Source: Leptodactylus fallax
Lineage: Eukaryota; Chordata; Amphibia; Anura; Leptodactylidae
DNA: 64,000 nt
NCBI GenBank assembly: GCA_947044405.1
Contig: CAMRHE010000132.1
Location: forward strand, 4,572,001 to 4,636,000
Reading direction: 5' to 3'
This document shows, piece by piece, positions 48,669 through 59,783 of this stretch. A program made the translations under genes and the position numbers. The notes below the pieces were generated by a model. The model made no database searches. It saw only the letters and a program-made list of their open reading frames with translations, and had not been told where the DNA came from. Position 1 is the first letter of the stretch. Each line of letters begins with the position of its first letter.

Positions 48669-48794
48669 GTATCCATAACTATCTGTCTAAACATATAATA
48701 ATACTAATAATAACAGCAACAACAACAACAACAACAACACATTTTATTTATATAGCGCCAACATATTCCTCAGCACTTTACAAATTGTAACATA
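48640..48794. repeat. TATC run, (AAC)n tail and SINE-like fragment
   Basis: (TATC)n at 48640-48668, then aataatactaataataacag and (aac)n to 48739, then the antisense SINE-like motif acattttatttatatagcgc with cagcactttacaaattg. The simple repeats correspond to the tail of the retroposon on the - strand. Confidence 0.7.
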
Positions 48795-49539
48795 TCTATC
48801 CATCCACCTCTCAGGCATTTTTGGTTACAACCCCTGGAATCCTTGTGTACATTCACAGGCTCCTTTACCAACCATAATATCTGCTGACATGTCATGTTAG
48901 TTATTGTTAATAGCTCCCTGGGACATTGTGATGGACAAGCACATATGTTCACAAATGTGTCTCACATAGACACTGAGCTAATGTGAAATAAGACTAATAC
49001 AGAACGCAGCTCATATGGTCTGATGTGATTTGGTTATCCTTGTTATGGAAGGAAACAAAACAAAATAAAAAACAGGTTTTCCACTAAATAAATAGTTATA
49101 AATGGATGTATAATTTCCTACGGTGCCTCTCACTACAATGAGTCACACTGATCTCATTCACATTTGTCCATATATTAAAACTTAACGTACATCGAAAAAT
49201 ATGGCATCTGCCTTTTATCACAATTTTTTTTTTTACTCACTATCTAACCATAGTAACATGTCAGACCATGTTCCTAAATAATAGGAATGGAAAGCAATTT
49301 ACCTAATAATAGTAATTCATATTGATATATTAAAATTAGCATTGTAAATTAAAGCAATAAATACAGAAAAATCTCAGAAGTAAAACTGACTAATGTATAT
49401 ATTCTTATGTTAGAATTACTTTATTATGTTTTATTATTTATTATCCTTTCTTATGCTGCTGTACTTTAATAAAGCACATGCAATGAAATGATCTTCTGAC
49501 CATTACAAATACACATTTATTGCAAAATACTGTAATTAC

Positions 49540-49632
49540 CTTTTCCCATGTACCACAGATCCAGGGTCTTGGGACTTGGCTTCAAGCTCCTGAACTTCAT
49601 CGACCAAGGTTTTAAAGCTGGTTCTTTTGATG
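49540..49632 (-). CDS. ATP8A1: ATP8A1 coding exon (tail proximal to TM10)
   Basis: 93 bases encoding IKRTSFKTLVDEVQELEAKS and QDPGSVVHGK. It begins by completing an Ala codon (GC|C) and ends with AG of the next Ser codon. Acceptor catgaag is unusual in lacking a long pyrimidine tract, donor GGGAAAAG|GTAATT. Closely matches other vertebrate ATP8A1 (KRTAFKTLVEEVQELEAKSQ). Confidence 0.95.
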
Positions 49633-50141
49633 CTTCATGTAAGCAAATATAAAACAATAATTCAATACAGATGAAGTCAATATATTAAACTAACAGCTTG
49701 TAGAATTTGTACAATATATAATAAACTAACTTCTACTCCTTGCAGAGAGGACAAACAATTAGGACTAGGTTTTTCTCTGTATGTTACTGCAGTATCTTAA
49801 AGAAAATTATTCTCTGCCATAGAAACTCATATGTACATACACAAGTTTACATTTTAAACCCCCTACCCGCACCAGCCATGAGAGGAAGTGGGGAAAAAAA
49901 AAAGGAAAAAAAAACATATTAAAACACTTTACTCCTGTATTATTCATTTGCTATGTATCTCATATATATGGTAATTTCCCCCTTGTTTACACAGAGCATA
50001 GATCAAACCCTTTTAAAAAAATTATATTCTGTCAAACTTTCTCTCTCCAGGTTATTACTATGTACTAAAGTTTTCCACCAAGTAATTTAGCTCCCCTTCC
50101 CACCAAACTAAGAAAACTTCAAGAAAAGCAACGATACTTAC

Positions 50142-50230
50142 GCTTTATAAAACACATCAATAAGCAAGGATGTTACAGGAATAAATAAGAGACCCATCCA
50201 GAATACACCGGAGCTGAACATCATATCTGC
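50142..50230 (-). CDS. ATP8A1: ATP8A1 coding exon (TM10)
   Basis: 89 bases encoding ADMMFSSGVFWMGLLFIPVT and SLLIDVFYK, the last transmembrane helix. Acceptor gttttgcag, donor AAAGC|GTAAGT; starts in phase 0. Confidence 0.96.
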
Positions 50231-50300
50231 CTGCAAAACATATATACATGTATCATTATGGGTGTGTATAGGTTTTATAATTTTGTATGTATATAATACA

Positions 50301-50303
<3 letters not shown>

Positions 50304-50340
<37 letters not shown>
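50304..50340. repeat. (TA)n microsatellite
   Basis: ta run inside the intron upstream of the TM10 exon. Confidence 0.95.
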
Positions 50341-50342
<2 letters not shown>

Positions 50343-50899
50343 TATCATATCAGTATGCATGTTTAGAATACTAAAGACAGAAACAATAAGCAGCATGGAC
50401 CTCAAATAATTCTGCACCAATCTAAAAGTGTATATTATTACAGGTCACAAACCACCTAAAATCTGTAAGTAATCTATTATTATACATTACTTATCACATC
50501 CTCATCGTCCCAGATATATAATATTACAACATCTTTAGAAGCAACATTTTTGCACATTGTCATTGTATCTGATTTTTTTCACATTATGTATGTATGTGAA
50601 AAAACCTACTAACTAATATTTGTAGATTTTACTTGTTAGTGAAGATTTCTTTGTTGACCTTTTTAAAGGATTTTTCTAAACTTGCCACAATGACATACAA
50701 AATGAAAATAATACATTTTATACCCGGGAAGAATAAAATCCTGCAAACAACATATTTACCTTACACATGCCGACCCTTGTGCTGCAGTTTCCAGAAACAC
50801 TTTAGGATTTCCTCGATTTGAGCTACCTAGTTTCTAATTCCAACAAGTATAATGGAGGAGAAGCAATAGTGTAGGCCTTAAGATGTTAATACTGACCAT

Positions 50900-51600
50900 T
50901 GTAATGCTAACTATGAATGGACGGGCAACCAGAGTTACTATTCAGTCCACCAGTCTTTGGCCTTGCAAATGAACATGAGTTGGGGGAGGTGGGAAGATTT
51001 TTTTTTTTCTGCGTCATATCTGAAAGCCTGTCAGATTTTATATTGTTCAATTGCTGAGTTAATCCAAACCTAAAAGATTTAAAGCTGACATCCGCATTTA
51101 AGACAGAAGGCTTCTTTGTATATTTTGGATCAAGTAGGGGGGGAAAAGTAAAATCCCAAAGAATTTTCTACTTCTTTCTATTGGAGAAAAGAAAAAAAAA
51201 TCTACCCCTCATTCTGTAGAAACCATTTTTGTTTGTAACTTTTCACATCTCTAGGCACACAGGCCGGTCAAGCTGGGAAATGGCAAACTCCTGCCTTTCA
51301 GACAATGGCAGAAACAGGAGCAGCCTGTTCTAAGGATGGGCTGTGTCAGACTGGGTCTGTGGTTTACAAATTGTTCCTAATGTGTGAGATTTGCAATCCA
51401 TGCCAAGTTTCCTCTTTCTTATGAAACCAAATGGAATCTGCCACAAAAGTGGCTCTTGTGGGAATTCATAAGGGGCTCAGAAATTAGACTTGAAAAGCCT
51501 GAAATAATTAAGGAATAAGAGCCGTGCGGCTAAATGAAAGGAATCAGCCATTGGATTTAGCTTCGTATCAACCAAAACATGGTACGGTGATCTGGCAACT
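50900..51600. other. Repeat-poor intronic block, possible conserved non-coding element
   Basis: Balanced-composition sequence without MITE ends in the 5.6-kb intron (gccggtcaagctgggaaatg at 51262; aggaataagagccgtgcggc at 51510). Only its contrast with surrounding repeats suggests function. Confidence 0.2.
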
Positions 51601-52473
51601 CCTGTAGAAATCATGTAGGTAGAATAGTCATCCTATAAGATACCCTGTAAGATCTTAGTACATAGTATGTAGGCTCCATGCACACAACTCTGAGCTTTGT
51701 CATTGATAGCACACTGACCGATTCTATCCAATGGTCCCATACACACTACCATGTTATCATGGGTCTGTGTGGGAGGTTGTGAGGCAGGATGCCGAATTCC
51801 GGACAGGTCCTATTCCTGTCCATTTTGCAGTCTGGACTCATTCACTTATGGGTCCATGGAGGGCTGTGCTGTTTGTGTCATTTTTGCTTGGATGATACGC
51901 CACAAGTGCAGGTTCATGTGCAAAGTATAAACCTAGAAATGTACAGGAACGGGACCCCATGTACTAATTTGATATACTGACTTGGCGTACACAGTAAATT
52001 TCAATGATAAGTACTACAGATATATTTCAAGGGTTATGCGTGGAAGAGAGTTTTTACCAGTGCATTCCCTGCTCTGGATAGGTTTACTTAGTAATATAAA
52101 TGCCAGCCCTCATTCTTAGCATCGCAAAGCGCAGCAGGGGTCGGAAGTTATTTCTCTGCCTCCCCTGACGACGTTCTGACGTTCGGTCACATAAGCGACT
52201 CTGCTCTACTCTATGCACAAGCAACAGGAATACAGCAGAGCTGGTGACGTCACAGAGAGCCGAAGCGCCAGCAGAAGAGGCTGAGCATGGGACTTTCATG
52301 AGCATGGAGATAACAAGGGGCAATATAAATGGTGTTGGTGGGTATTTTCATTCCTCAGTTTTCAGAAACAGCCATTGTATTCTGTGGAAAGTGAACCTGA
52401 ATTTTTAGTAGCTGCACCCCTCCATTACCAGAATCATTCCCTTCCTAACATGGTAATGTATGACAGCATGTCC

Positions 52474-52732
52474 TTAAAGGGAATCTGTCTCCAGAAAACC
52501 AGCCTCAGTGCATTGTAGTGGCCATTATGCTGCACGCCATTATACATTTATATAGTCCAATGGATGGACTATTTCCTTGACAAAGCTGTATCTAGAAATA
52601 TACAAATGAGGCTCAAGTGCAATGGGGGGTGTCAGATCCTCCAAGACTCTGAGTTCTGGTTTTAAACACTCTGTCAGCGGGAAAAGCTGACAAACTCCAT
52701 ATAAAATCCTCAATACCTTGCTATCCATCTGG
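52474..52732. mobile_element. Left part of a TTAA MITE (AAAGGGAATCTGTCTCCAG)
   Basis: ttaaagggaatctgtctcca gaaaaccagcctcagtg is a typical left terminus; no matching right end is evident before the SINE-like fragment that follows. Confidence 0.5.
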
Positions 52733-52920
52733 AATAATAATAATAATACATTTTATTTATACAGCACCATATTCTGCAGCACTTTACAAATCGTAGAGTT
52801 CAATTACAGACAAAACGAGACATTACAGTGTAATAAACCAAGTTACACAATAGGAGTGAGGTCCCTGCTTGCAAGAGCTTACACTCTATGAGGTAGACGG
52901 GTGACACAAGAGGTACTGAA
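52733..52920 (-). mobile_element. SINE-like retroposon, minus strand
   Basis: (AAT)n then acattttatttatacagcac, ctgcagcactttacaaatcg and, further on, gcttgcaagagcttacactc: the reverse of the element at 41369-41519, more complete here. Confidence 0.65.
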
Positions 52921-53705
52921 CACACTGCGGGTTCATACAATGACATCTTTGCTCAATACAGAGACATAAAATGTTAATAAAATGAAGTTCTACTTTTACA
53001 GTCCTATGTGTACATGGGCAGAATGAAGTTTCCAGTCTAGGCAATGTATATTACATAACCATAAATCACGACTCTGGAACACCGGACTGCTTCACACATT
53101 CACTGTTTGGTCAGGTGGAGGATTTTACAGCCATATACAACACTAGTTGCAAGACAGTCAAGGTTGTGTATAACGCTAGCTTAATAGAATGGCACAGATG
53201 AGGTTAAACATTGGCATTGAAATTATAATGCTATTTATGACTCATTACCAAAAAAAATCAAGTTCCAGACTGAAATTTATTAAGGCGGGGTTTACCTGTC
53301 TGCAAACTCCCATTCATAATATTACAAGGCAACCAATACGGACCATGTATAGAAAAGTTGTAGATACAAATCTGATGTGAGGCCATGACTGTATTGTCCT
53401 ATGCCAGATTACGTCTCATGTCACTATGGCAAGGATTCTCTATTGGGTCCATCCAGGCCCAGCTTTGTATGAGAAGAGGATAGACTCTCAGCCAAAAATG
53501 AGCTACTCTAAATCTCATCTACAAGTTGGAATTCATTATGAGAAAACACCTAACAGGGAGGGCCGAATAACAGAAATAAACTTACTGTGTGCCAAAGAAT
53601 ATAACACCTACAAAATACATACAAATTCAGCCACAATTACAATCTTTATGGATACTGAAAATACACAAACATCTACAGAAATATCTAAATAGTCCAAAAA
53701 GTGTA

Positions 53706-54073
53706 CAGGTGCATCTCAATAAATTAGAATATCTTTGAAACGTTCATTCATGTCAGTAATTCAATCCATAATCAGCGTCTTCCATGATTGTGTGTCCTAC
53801 TGAACCAGACTGAGGGACCATTTAAAGGCTTAGGAAACCTTGGCAGGTGACGCACTGAATTTACAATACTGAACTGTTTTACAATATTCTAATTTTCTTA
53901 GATTTTGGTTTTCATGACCTGTAATCCATAATCAACATTTACAGAAATAAAACACATGAAATAGAACACTCTGTGTGTAAAGAATCTAGAAAATATAGGA
54001 GGTCACTTTTTTAATTCAATTACTAAAATAAATAAACATTTCAAAGATATTCTAATTTATTGAGATGCACCTG
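53706..54073. mobile_element. Non-autonomous Tc1-type MITE (CAGGTGCATCTCAATAAATT)
   Basis: CAGGTGCATCTCAATAAATT on the left and aatttattgagatgcacctg on the right are perfect inverted ends, with aaacgttcattcatgtc / aataaacatttcaaag arms inside. TA flanks both sides (53704-53705 and 54074-54075). The 368-bp copy has no transposase left. Confidence 0.92.
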
Positions 54074-54188
54074 TATGTAATAAAAAAAAAAAAAGTAAAA
54101 CAAATAAGGGGGTATAGACCAGGGGGTTAGAATTGTATTCCAAAATATGATTCTAGTACAAGAACATACATGAGACACAAAGGATGAC

Positions 54189-54548
54189 TATGTAGGGACC
54201 CTTAATAAAAGCAGAAATATACCTTTGTGGCCACAAATCGCAGAGACAATGCAGAGATAAATGATGCAAATCTGCCTGCAAGTATATCAGGGTGGACCCG
54301 AGATTTGCCTACAACAGTTGCAAACCCTCCATTTCTCCTCTGGAATTGATGCCCAATGTCTCACCTTTAGCCATGATTGACATTTTCATCTGCTGTCTAC
54401 GTCACAGGAGTCTGTAGGCAAATGTGGTAAATCAGGCTCCGCCCCCACTGCACTTGCAGATTGCATATAAATAAAAAGATAATCTCTGTATCACTTCATT
54501 GGTTTGTGGCCACAAAGGTTTCTACTCCTATTAAAGGCCCCTACATGG
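54189..54548. mobile_element. Foldback MITE with CCTTTGTGGCCACAAA arms
   Basis: tatgtagggacccttaataa and acctttgtggccacaaatc on the left mirror gtttgtggccacaaaggttt and attaaaggcccctacatgg on the right. Interior contains ctgcctgcaagtatatcagg and no ORF. Confidence 0.75.
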
Positions 54549-55100
54549 CATCATTATTGGTTTAGGAGGCATTTTGGATCTGATAGACTCCATTTTACCA
54601 CTCTGAGACGGTAGTAGTTGACTTATTTAATTGAACCTAATGTGTTTTGGGTCAAAGTTATTGGTTAGGAAGCCTTGTAAAGGTTTGTGTCTGAAGAGTG
54701 TTCTTGCGCTGGACAGGCATTTTGGATTATGATTCCTCTTCATCCTACAGCTGATTCCTCAGCAAGGTGGACACTGTTCATGACGGCATACAAATAACAG
54801 AAGAAACTTCTCAAGAAGTCTAGAGAGTGCACCATAGTTTTGTGCCTACATCCTGGTGCACCTAAGATGATGAACCATTATTACAACCAGGCACTTGACT
54901 TTCTGAATTTACTTTCCACACGTTGTGCCATCTTGTTCTTTTATCTTCGTCCATTCACCTTCTATCCAAATACAACCTTTGGAAAAGATTTCCCTGCTTT
55001 ACCCTGAGGGGACCAGATTCTTGGCATCAAATGTATGGCTCCAGCAGGGAGCTATATAATGGTTGCCTTGATATAGCCTTACAAAGGACTTACAGCTCAA

Positions 55101-55336
55101 GAGGTGACTCCCCTCTTGGTCTTCTCTGTATCTTTTTTCTTCTAAGTCCTCGTACGTAGCGCTGTGCGCAATCGGCTCTACCACAGTACGCTCTTGTGAC
55201 AGACCACTGGAAAATGGCGGCCCGTCATGCGCAGTCCGCTCTGCCCGAACTCGAAGTGGCAGAGCCGACTGCGCATGCACGAGAATGCGCTGCCGGCGAG
55301 AACTGAGAAGAAAGAAGACCAAGAGGGGAGTCACCG
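55101..55336. mobile_element. GC-rich foldback MITE (GGTGACTCCCCTCTTGGTC)
   Basis: gaggtgactcccctcttggt cttct at the left and agaagaccaagaggggagtc acc at the right. The interior is CpG-rich with further inverted bits (gcgcaatcggctctaccaca / agtggcagagccgactgcgc). Confidence 0.75.
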
Positions 55337-55871
55337 CAACGGACGAAGGGGCGGTGAGAAGCGATGATGAGGTGAGTGCTCGCAGAAGAGGAGGAACGCC
55401 CCATGTGCTCCATAGTGCTCATTTACATACATGAAGAAACAAATTATCTTGGAATCGGCTGGAAGAAGAAAAAAAGGATAGGTAGAATGGCCTTTTTAAA
55501 GGCCATTCCAACGTGCCATTAGCTTAAAAGTGGTTTTGCGAAATGATAGACTCCCTTTAATAATTGAAAACTTTATTGATAAGTCCAGGATGTACTGTAG
55601 TTATGGCAGCAATAACAGTACCAGCCATAAGCCCCTTCCCAGGCACTACAGGTCATCCATGATTGCATTGAAGAAGTAGGACCTAAACCTCAAAGCATGC
55701 TGCACCTGACCAGGGTAGTTTACCCCGGCATGCCTACATGAAGTCTAATAGACACAAAATATACAACCCTGGCATGCTAAGAGGACATAATATCAGAGGA
55801 CATAAATACAGTACAGTACTGTATGAAAGATTACAAGACTTAATAAAACCAGAAAGCATCATATACTGTAC

Positions 55872-55979
55872 CTCTCCAGACATGTCAGGTGCTAAAGGAA
55901 TTGCTGGCCACAATGAAGAGTAGATGCCAAAGAACACAATCCATAGCAGGATACTCCCCCATATAGCCACATGACTGAA
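55872..55979 (-). CDS. ATP8A1: ATP8A1 coding exon (TM9)
   Basis: 108 bases, phase 0 at both ends, 36 codons: FSHVAIWGSILLWIVFFGIY followed by SSLWPAIPLAPDMSGE. It forms transmembrane helix 9 and the following loop. Acceptor tttgtctctag, donor GAGAG|GTACAG. Confidence 0.97.
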
Positions 55980-56654
55980 CTAGAGACAAAGGAATGACAT
56001 TAAATGTACGTTGTGAAAAGAAAGGAATAAAAACCTGATGAAATATTAATTTATAATGTATCTGCATCTAATAATCGGCGAGAAAGCAGCAACTTTAATG
56101 ATCAGAGAAATCTTTCATTTCATTTGATAGTGTCATGTTGTAATGTCATCCATATCAAATCTGCAGCCCCTGAACTGTGAAAATCCCATTCTGCAATAAG
56201 ATCATGTGTAGCCAGAGAACACATTTTTCCATTTCAGACTGCTGACTGATGAGCATAATATTAAAAATTCTCATAAGACTAGAAATGGACATCATAGTCA
56301 TATACTGTCTGTAATACTATAGGAAAACCTGAATGATTCGTCTTTTTTCTCTGAAATACTACAAAAAAAATAACATTAATATTGTCAAAATAAAATCGTA
56401 TATACTATACATTGTAAATGTATGCATGGCAATATACTACTGAATGGGATTGCACAGTTCATTTCAATGTATGTCCTTGAGGATAGGCTTAAAAGATGGA
56501 AAACAAAGACCTTCTTGCTATTAATCTGCACAATATACCTAGTTCTGACCTTGTACATATAAAAACAATACGTAACATTTATCATATAGAGAGTTGAGTA
56601 ACTTTGTAAATACATGTACTCATAGTCTGCTAAAATGTTCTCAAAATTCCTTAC

Positions 56655-56711
56655 CATGGTCCAATGTGATGTTTCCAACCCCGCTTTCAAGCAGACGGTT
56701 ATCACCACAAA
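56655..56711 (-). CDS. ATP8A1: ATP8A1 coding exon (end of TM8, loop)
   Basis: 57 bases, 19 codons: FVVITVCLKAGLETSHWTM. Acceptor ttttcctcctag, donor ACCATG|GTAAGG. The final residue is Met where the mammalian proteins have Trp (TSYWTW-FSH). Confidence 0.96.
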
Positions 56712-57346
56712 CTAGGAGGAAAATGCACAATGTTATTATATCAGTATTACCACTGGAATCCTGGACCACAACACATGTGAAAAATGGGAGTGATTTTTGA
56801 GTTTTTTTTTTCCGCACATGTCCGGGGGCCTTAGTGGATCCAAGTGACCCTCTGTCAAATAAGAGGACAACAGGGTTATAAAGAGACAGTGCATAAGTGT
56901 GTTGCAATTCCTTTGGTGTGTAGATCTGTTTGTCATGGTGTTAATGCTTGAAAGCCCTATTATCTCACGGGTTTTCAGGCCCCAAATACATTTTTGATAC
57001 TGGATATTTTTGGTATAAATGTAGACTAAAATAATTACTAATACTATCTAAAACCAAAGATCAGGCAGTGTAGAGATGTGCCAAAGTCACAGTGGTGAAT
57101 GCTGTATGACAAACCTGGGTCATCTTGCTAGGTATTTTAGTCCCTTTTCACTTCCTCACGCCATTTTTTTAGTTGACTTACTGTAGACTAATATTTTGCC
57201 CTGCATTTTCTACTAAACTACACAGTTTTCACTGGGGTGAACTGGGGTGCCCAGAGCCCACCCATAAAACTCATTCTGGGGGCCAACTATACATCTACAT
57301 GTTGATTAAGTTTTTTCTAATTTCTATGAAAGACGAAAAAACTTAC

Positions 57347-57408
57347 AGTGTAAACAATGTTCCCCAGTAAAAGGTAATCCGATGTTTTTCCATTTGCAAA
57401 CACATTAT
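57347..57408 (-). CDS. ATP8A1: ATP8A1 coding exon (TM8)
   Basis: 62 bases completing an Asp codon and encoding NVFANGKTSDYLLLGNIVYT. Acceptor tgatttttag, donor TACACT|GTAAGT. The motif GKTSDYLLLGN is shared with other vertebrate ATP8A1 proteins. Confidence 0.96.
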
Positions 57409-58141
57409 CTAAAAATCACAGAAGAAGAGAAAACAAAACCATTATCAAATATTCAAGAAAATAAACCAAAAATAATTACAAAGTGATGTCAAATCTCCAC
57501 CCGGCAATTTTCCCTCTTGTCATCATACCGCAGCTCTGTCTCTCAAGTTCAGTCATCTGTAGCACAGACAGTCCACACACGCTAAGACCCGTGATCAAAC
57601 CGCTCATGGATTGTCAGTGACAATACGTAAAAATATATCATGATGTGCTTGATGGCTCTTCTTGTATAAGATCCGGTAGTATGTTCCATCTTATAGCACC
57701 ACTTACAGTACCATAATAAAGATATTCTACATCTAAGAAAGAATATTCCGAATAGTGTACTGTATAATAGTTAGATACATTTTTTGGCATCTTGCAATGC
57801 AGCTGTAAGATGTGCTTTCCATCAGGTAATGGGCAGGGTGGAATAAAATATATAAGCATCGCAGGAAACCTGGCATAGGGTTTCCTTATAAAAATACAGT
57901 TAAGGAATATTTGGAGTGTGGACTGATCTGAAGCCAAAGCATTGGTTTCAAGACGAACTTCAAAGATAAATCACCTGCTTCTACCTTACAGCACTAGGAA
58001 GAAAGAGCCCTGAGCAGTTGGTGTGTGATTCATGTGGTTTCCATACATAAATGGCAATGCAGCTGAAAGTCATGTTTGTTATCACACGTACTAGCATCAA
58101 ACGGTCAATAGTGTGCGGTGAAAGTGTGCCAGGTAGTACAT

Positions 58142-58185
58142 TAATAATAATAATAATAATAATAATACATTTTATTTATATAGCA
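58142..58185 (-). mobile_element. SINE-like tail fragment
   Basis: (TAA)n then acattttatttatatagcat, the shortest member of the family seen at 41369 and 52733. The remaining 57409-59069 intron shows nothing else recognisable. Confidence 0.55.
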
Positions 58186-59069
58186 TGTGACATTCCCTCA
58201 CATAGACCCAACTAATAGACAGATATGGCAATATGGCTCCATATACACATGCAGCAAACTTGACACTGTAAAATCTTGCTGTGTCATAGCATGAAACATG
58301 TTAAAAGCCAAGTTAAAGTTTGTTCCACCTGCACATGGCAACAAAAGGTGCAGCTGTAGGTGAAAGTGAAAAGTTGCCAGACTATTTGCCCTGCATGCTG
58401 ACTTCATTGGAGTGCCAAACCGCCACTTACTTTGATCATGGTATTTAGATATAGGGCTATGGTAGAAAGCCTAGCTATGACCCTGCATAACATCATGGAG
58501 ACACATGTAATTCCCACAGTTTGAAACCGCGGTGCCATAAACATGATGTGGACTGCCACATTGTACTCCATGGAGCACCAACATACTGCTTGGTGTTGGC
58601 CAGCTTTGCTTTTGATAGTGGCGGTTGTGAGTACTGCATTGGTTGTCCCATATACTGAAATTGGACAATCGCAGGTTGGACCCCCGCCGATCTAAAACTG
58701 ATCTCCTACCCCATGTATAGGACATAAGCTTTGAAAATCTGGACCCATTCAATACGGTATCCCATGGAGCATGGTATGATTTATTTTCTGTTGGATTTAT
58801 ACAAGATCAAGTTGAAAAAAAAATAAATACAATTATATAAAAATATAAATAACAGAACCCCACAGAAATCAGATCTATGGAGCCTTAATATAGTACAAAG
58901 AAGTGCATGACCCTCAAAAGCACGAGCAGGAACAATGCACAGAAAAACCAAGCCAGTGACATGCAACATTACCCATAAGCAAGTTACTGAACAATCCTTA
59001 TAATTCTCATAAAATAAATCATCAAGCCAGGCTACTTTATCTTCCCGATGTGTAGCTGTGTCGTCTTAC

Positions 59070-59148
59070 CATGCTGCAGAGCTTTCAGTGGGAACCAAAA
59101 CAGGATAATACTATGGAAAAGACCATTCAGGCAATGAACCCAAAAAAC
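59070..59148 (-). CDS. ATP8A1: ATP8A1 coding exon (TM7), first in this window in gene order
   Basis: 79 bases encoding [20 protein letters not shown] and LKALQH plus the first base of an Asp codon, i.e. transmembrane helix 7. Acceptor gtattcttctag, donor GCATG|GTAAGA. The preceding exon (ending ...DFNTK in the family) was searched for up to 64000 and not found, so it lies further upstream. Confidence 0.96.
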
Positions 59149-59744
59149 CTAGAAGAATACAGAAAGTGAAGAGATTCATTTGTAAAAATAGAAGCTGGTG
59201 AACCATGACCTCTCTTTATCTATGTGCAAGAAGTGTGACTGTCAGGACACCAGCCCAAAGCTTTATCATATGGCGGAAAAGCGGGCAAGACTTTTCTAAA
59301 GTCAGCAACAAATGTGAAAAAAAAAAAAAAATCACGAACATAAAATGTAACCAGCAGCAGCTAAAATACCAAAAAACTCTTCTAAAACTAAAAGGTTAAG
59401 TTTTACAAATTACAAAAGAATTAGAATTTATGCATAGGAAAATATAAAACAGAGAAATAGAAAAAAAAATCTGGTAAATGATTTGCATCAAGATAAACGT
59501 TTATATCTAGTATAGAATTATATATATGGTGTATGACCACTTAGGCAAGGGATACACAGCAACATATAGTCACAGTAATATTGTAGCATTACCAAGAACA
59601 CTAAGCGACCTCTCATCATCATCACATAAAATAATCATAAAAAGCGTTGGGCTGTAGCTCTAGTCTAGGCCACAACTAGACTTTTTGTAGCATTACAGAT
59701 CGATCTTAACTATGGAGGTTGTTGGAATAAAAAAAAATAAAAAA

Positions 59745-59745
<1 letters not shown>

Positions 59746-59780
<35 letters not shown>

Positions 59781-59781
59781 C
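59746..59781. repeat. (TATC)n microsatellite at Tc1 insertion
   Basis: The tetranucleotide run ends in ctcTA, the TA next to the Tc1 element. Confidence 0.9.
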
Positions 59782-59783
59782 TA

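Noticed and set aside
55734..55970. 78-residue ORF as an independent small membrane protein
   Set aside because: Its first part is the ATP8A1 TM9 exon; the remainder is intron read past the donor site.
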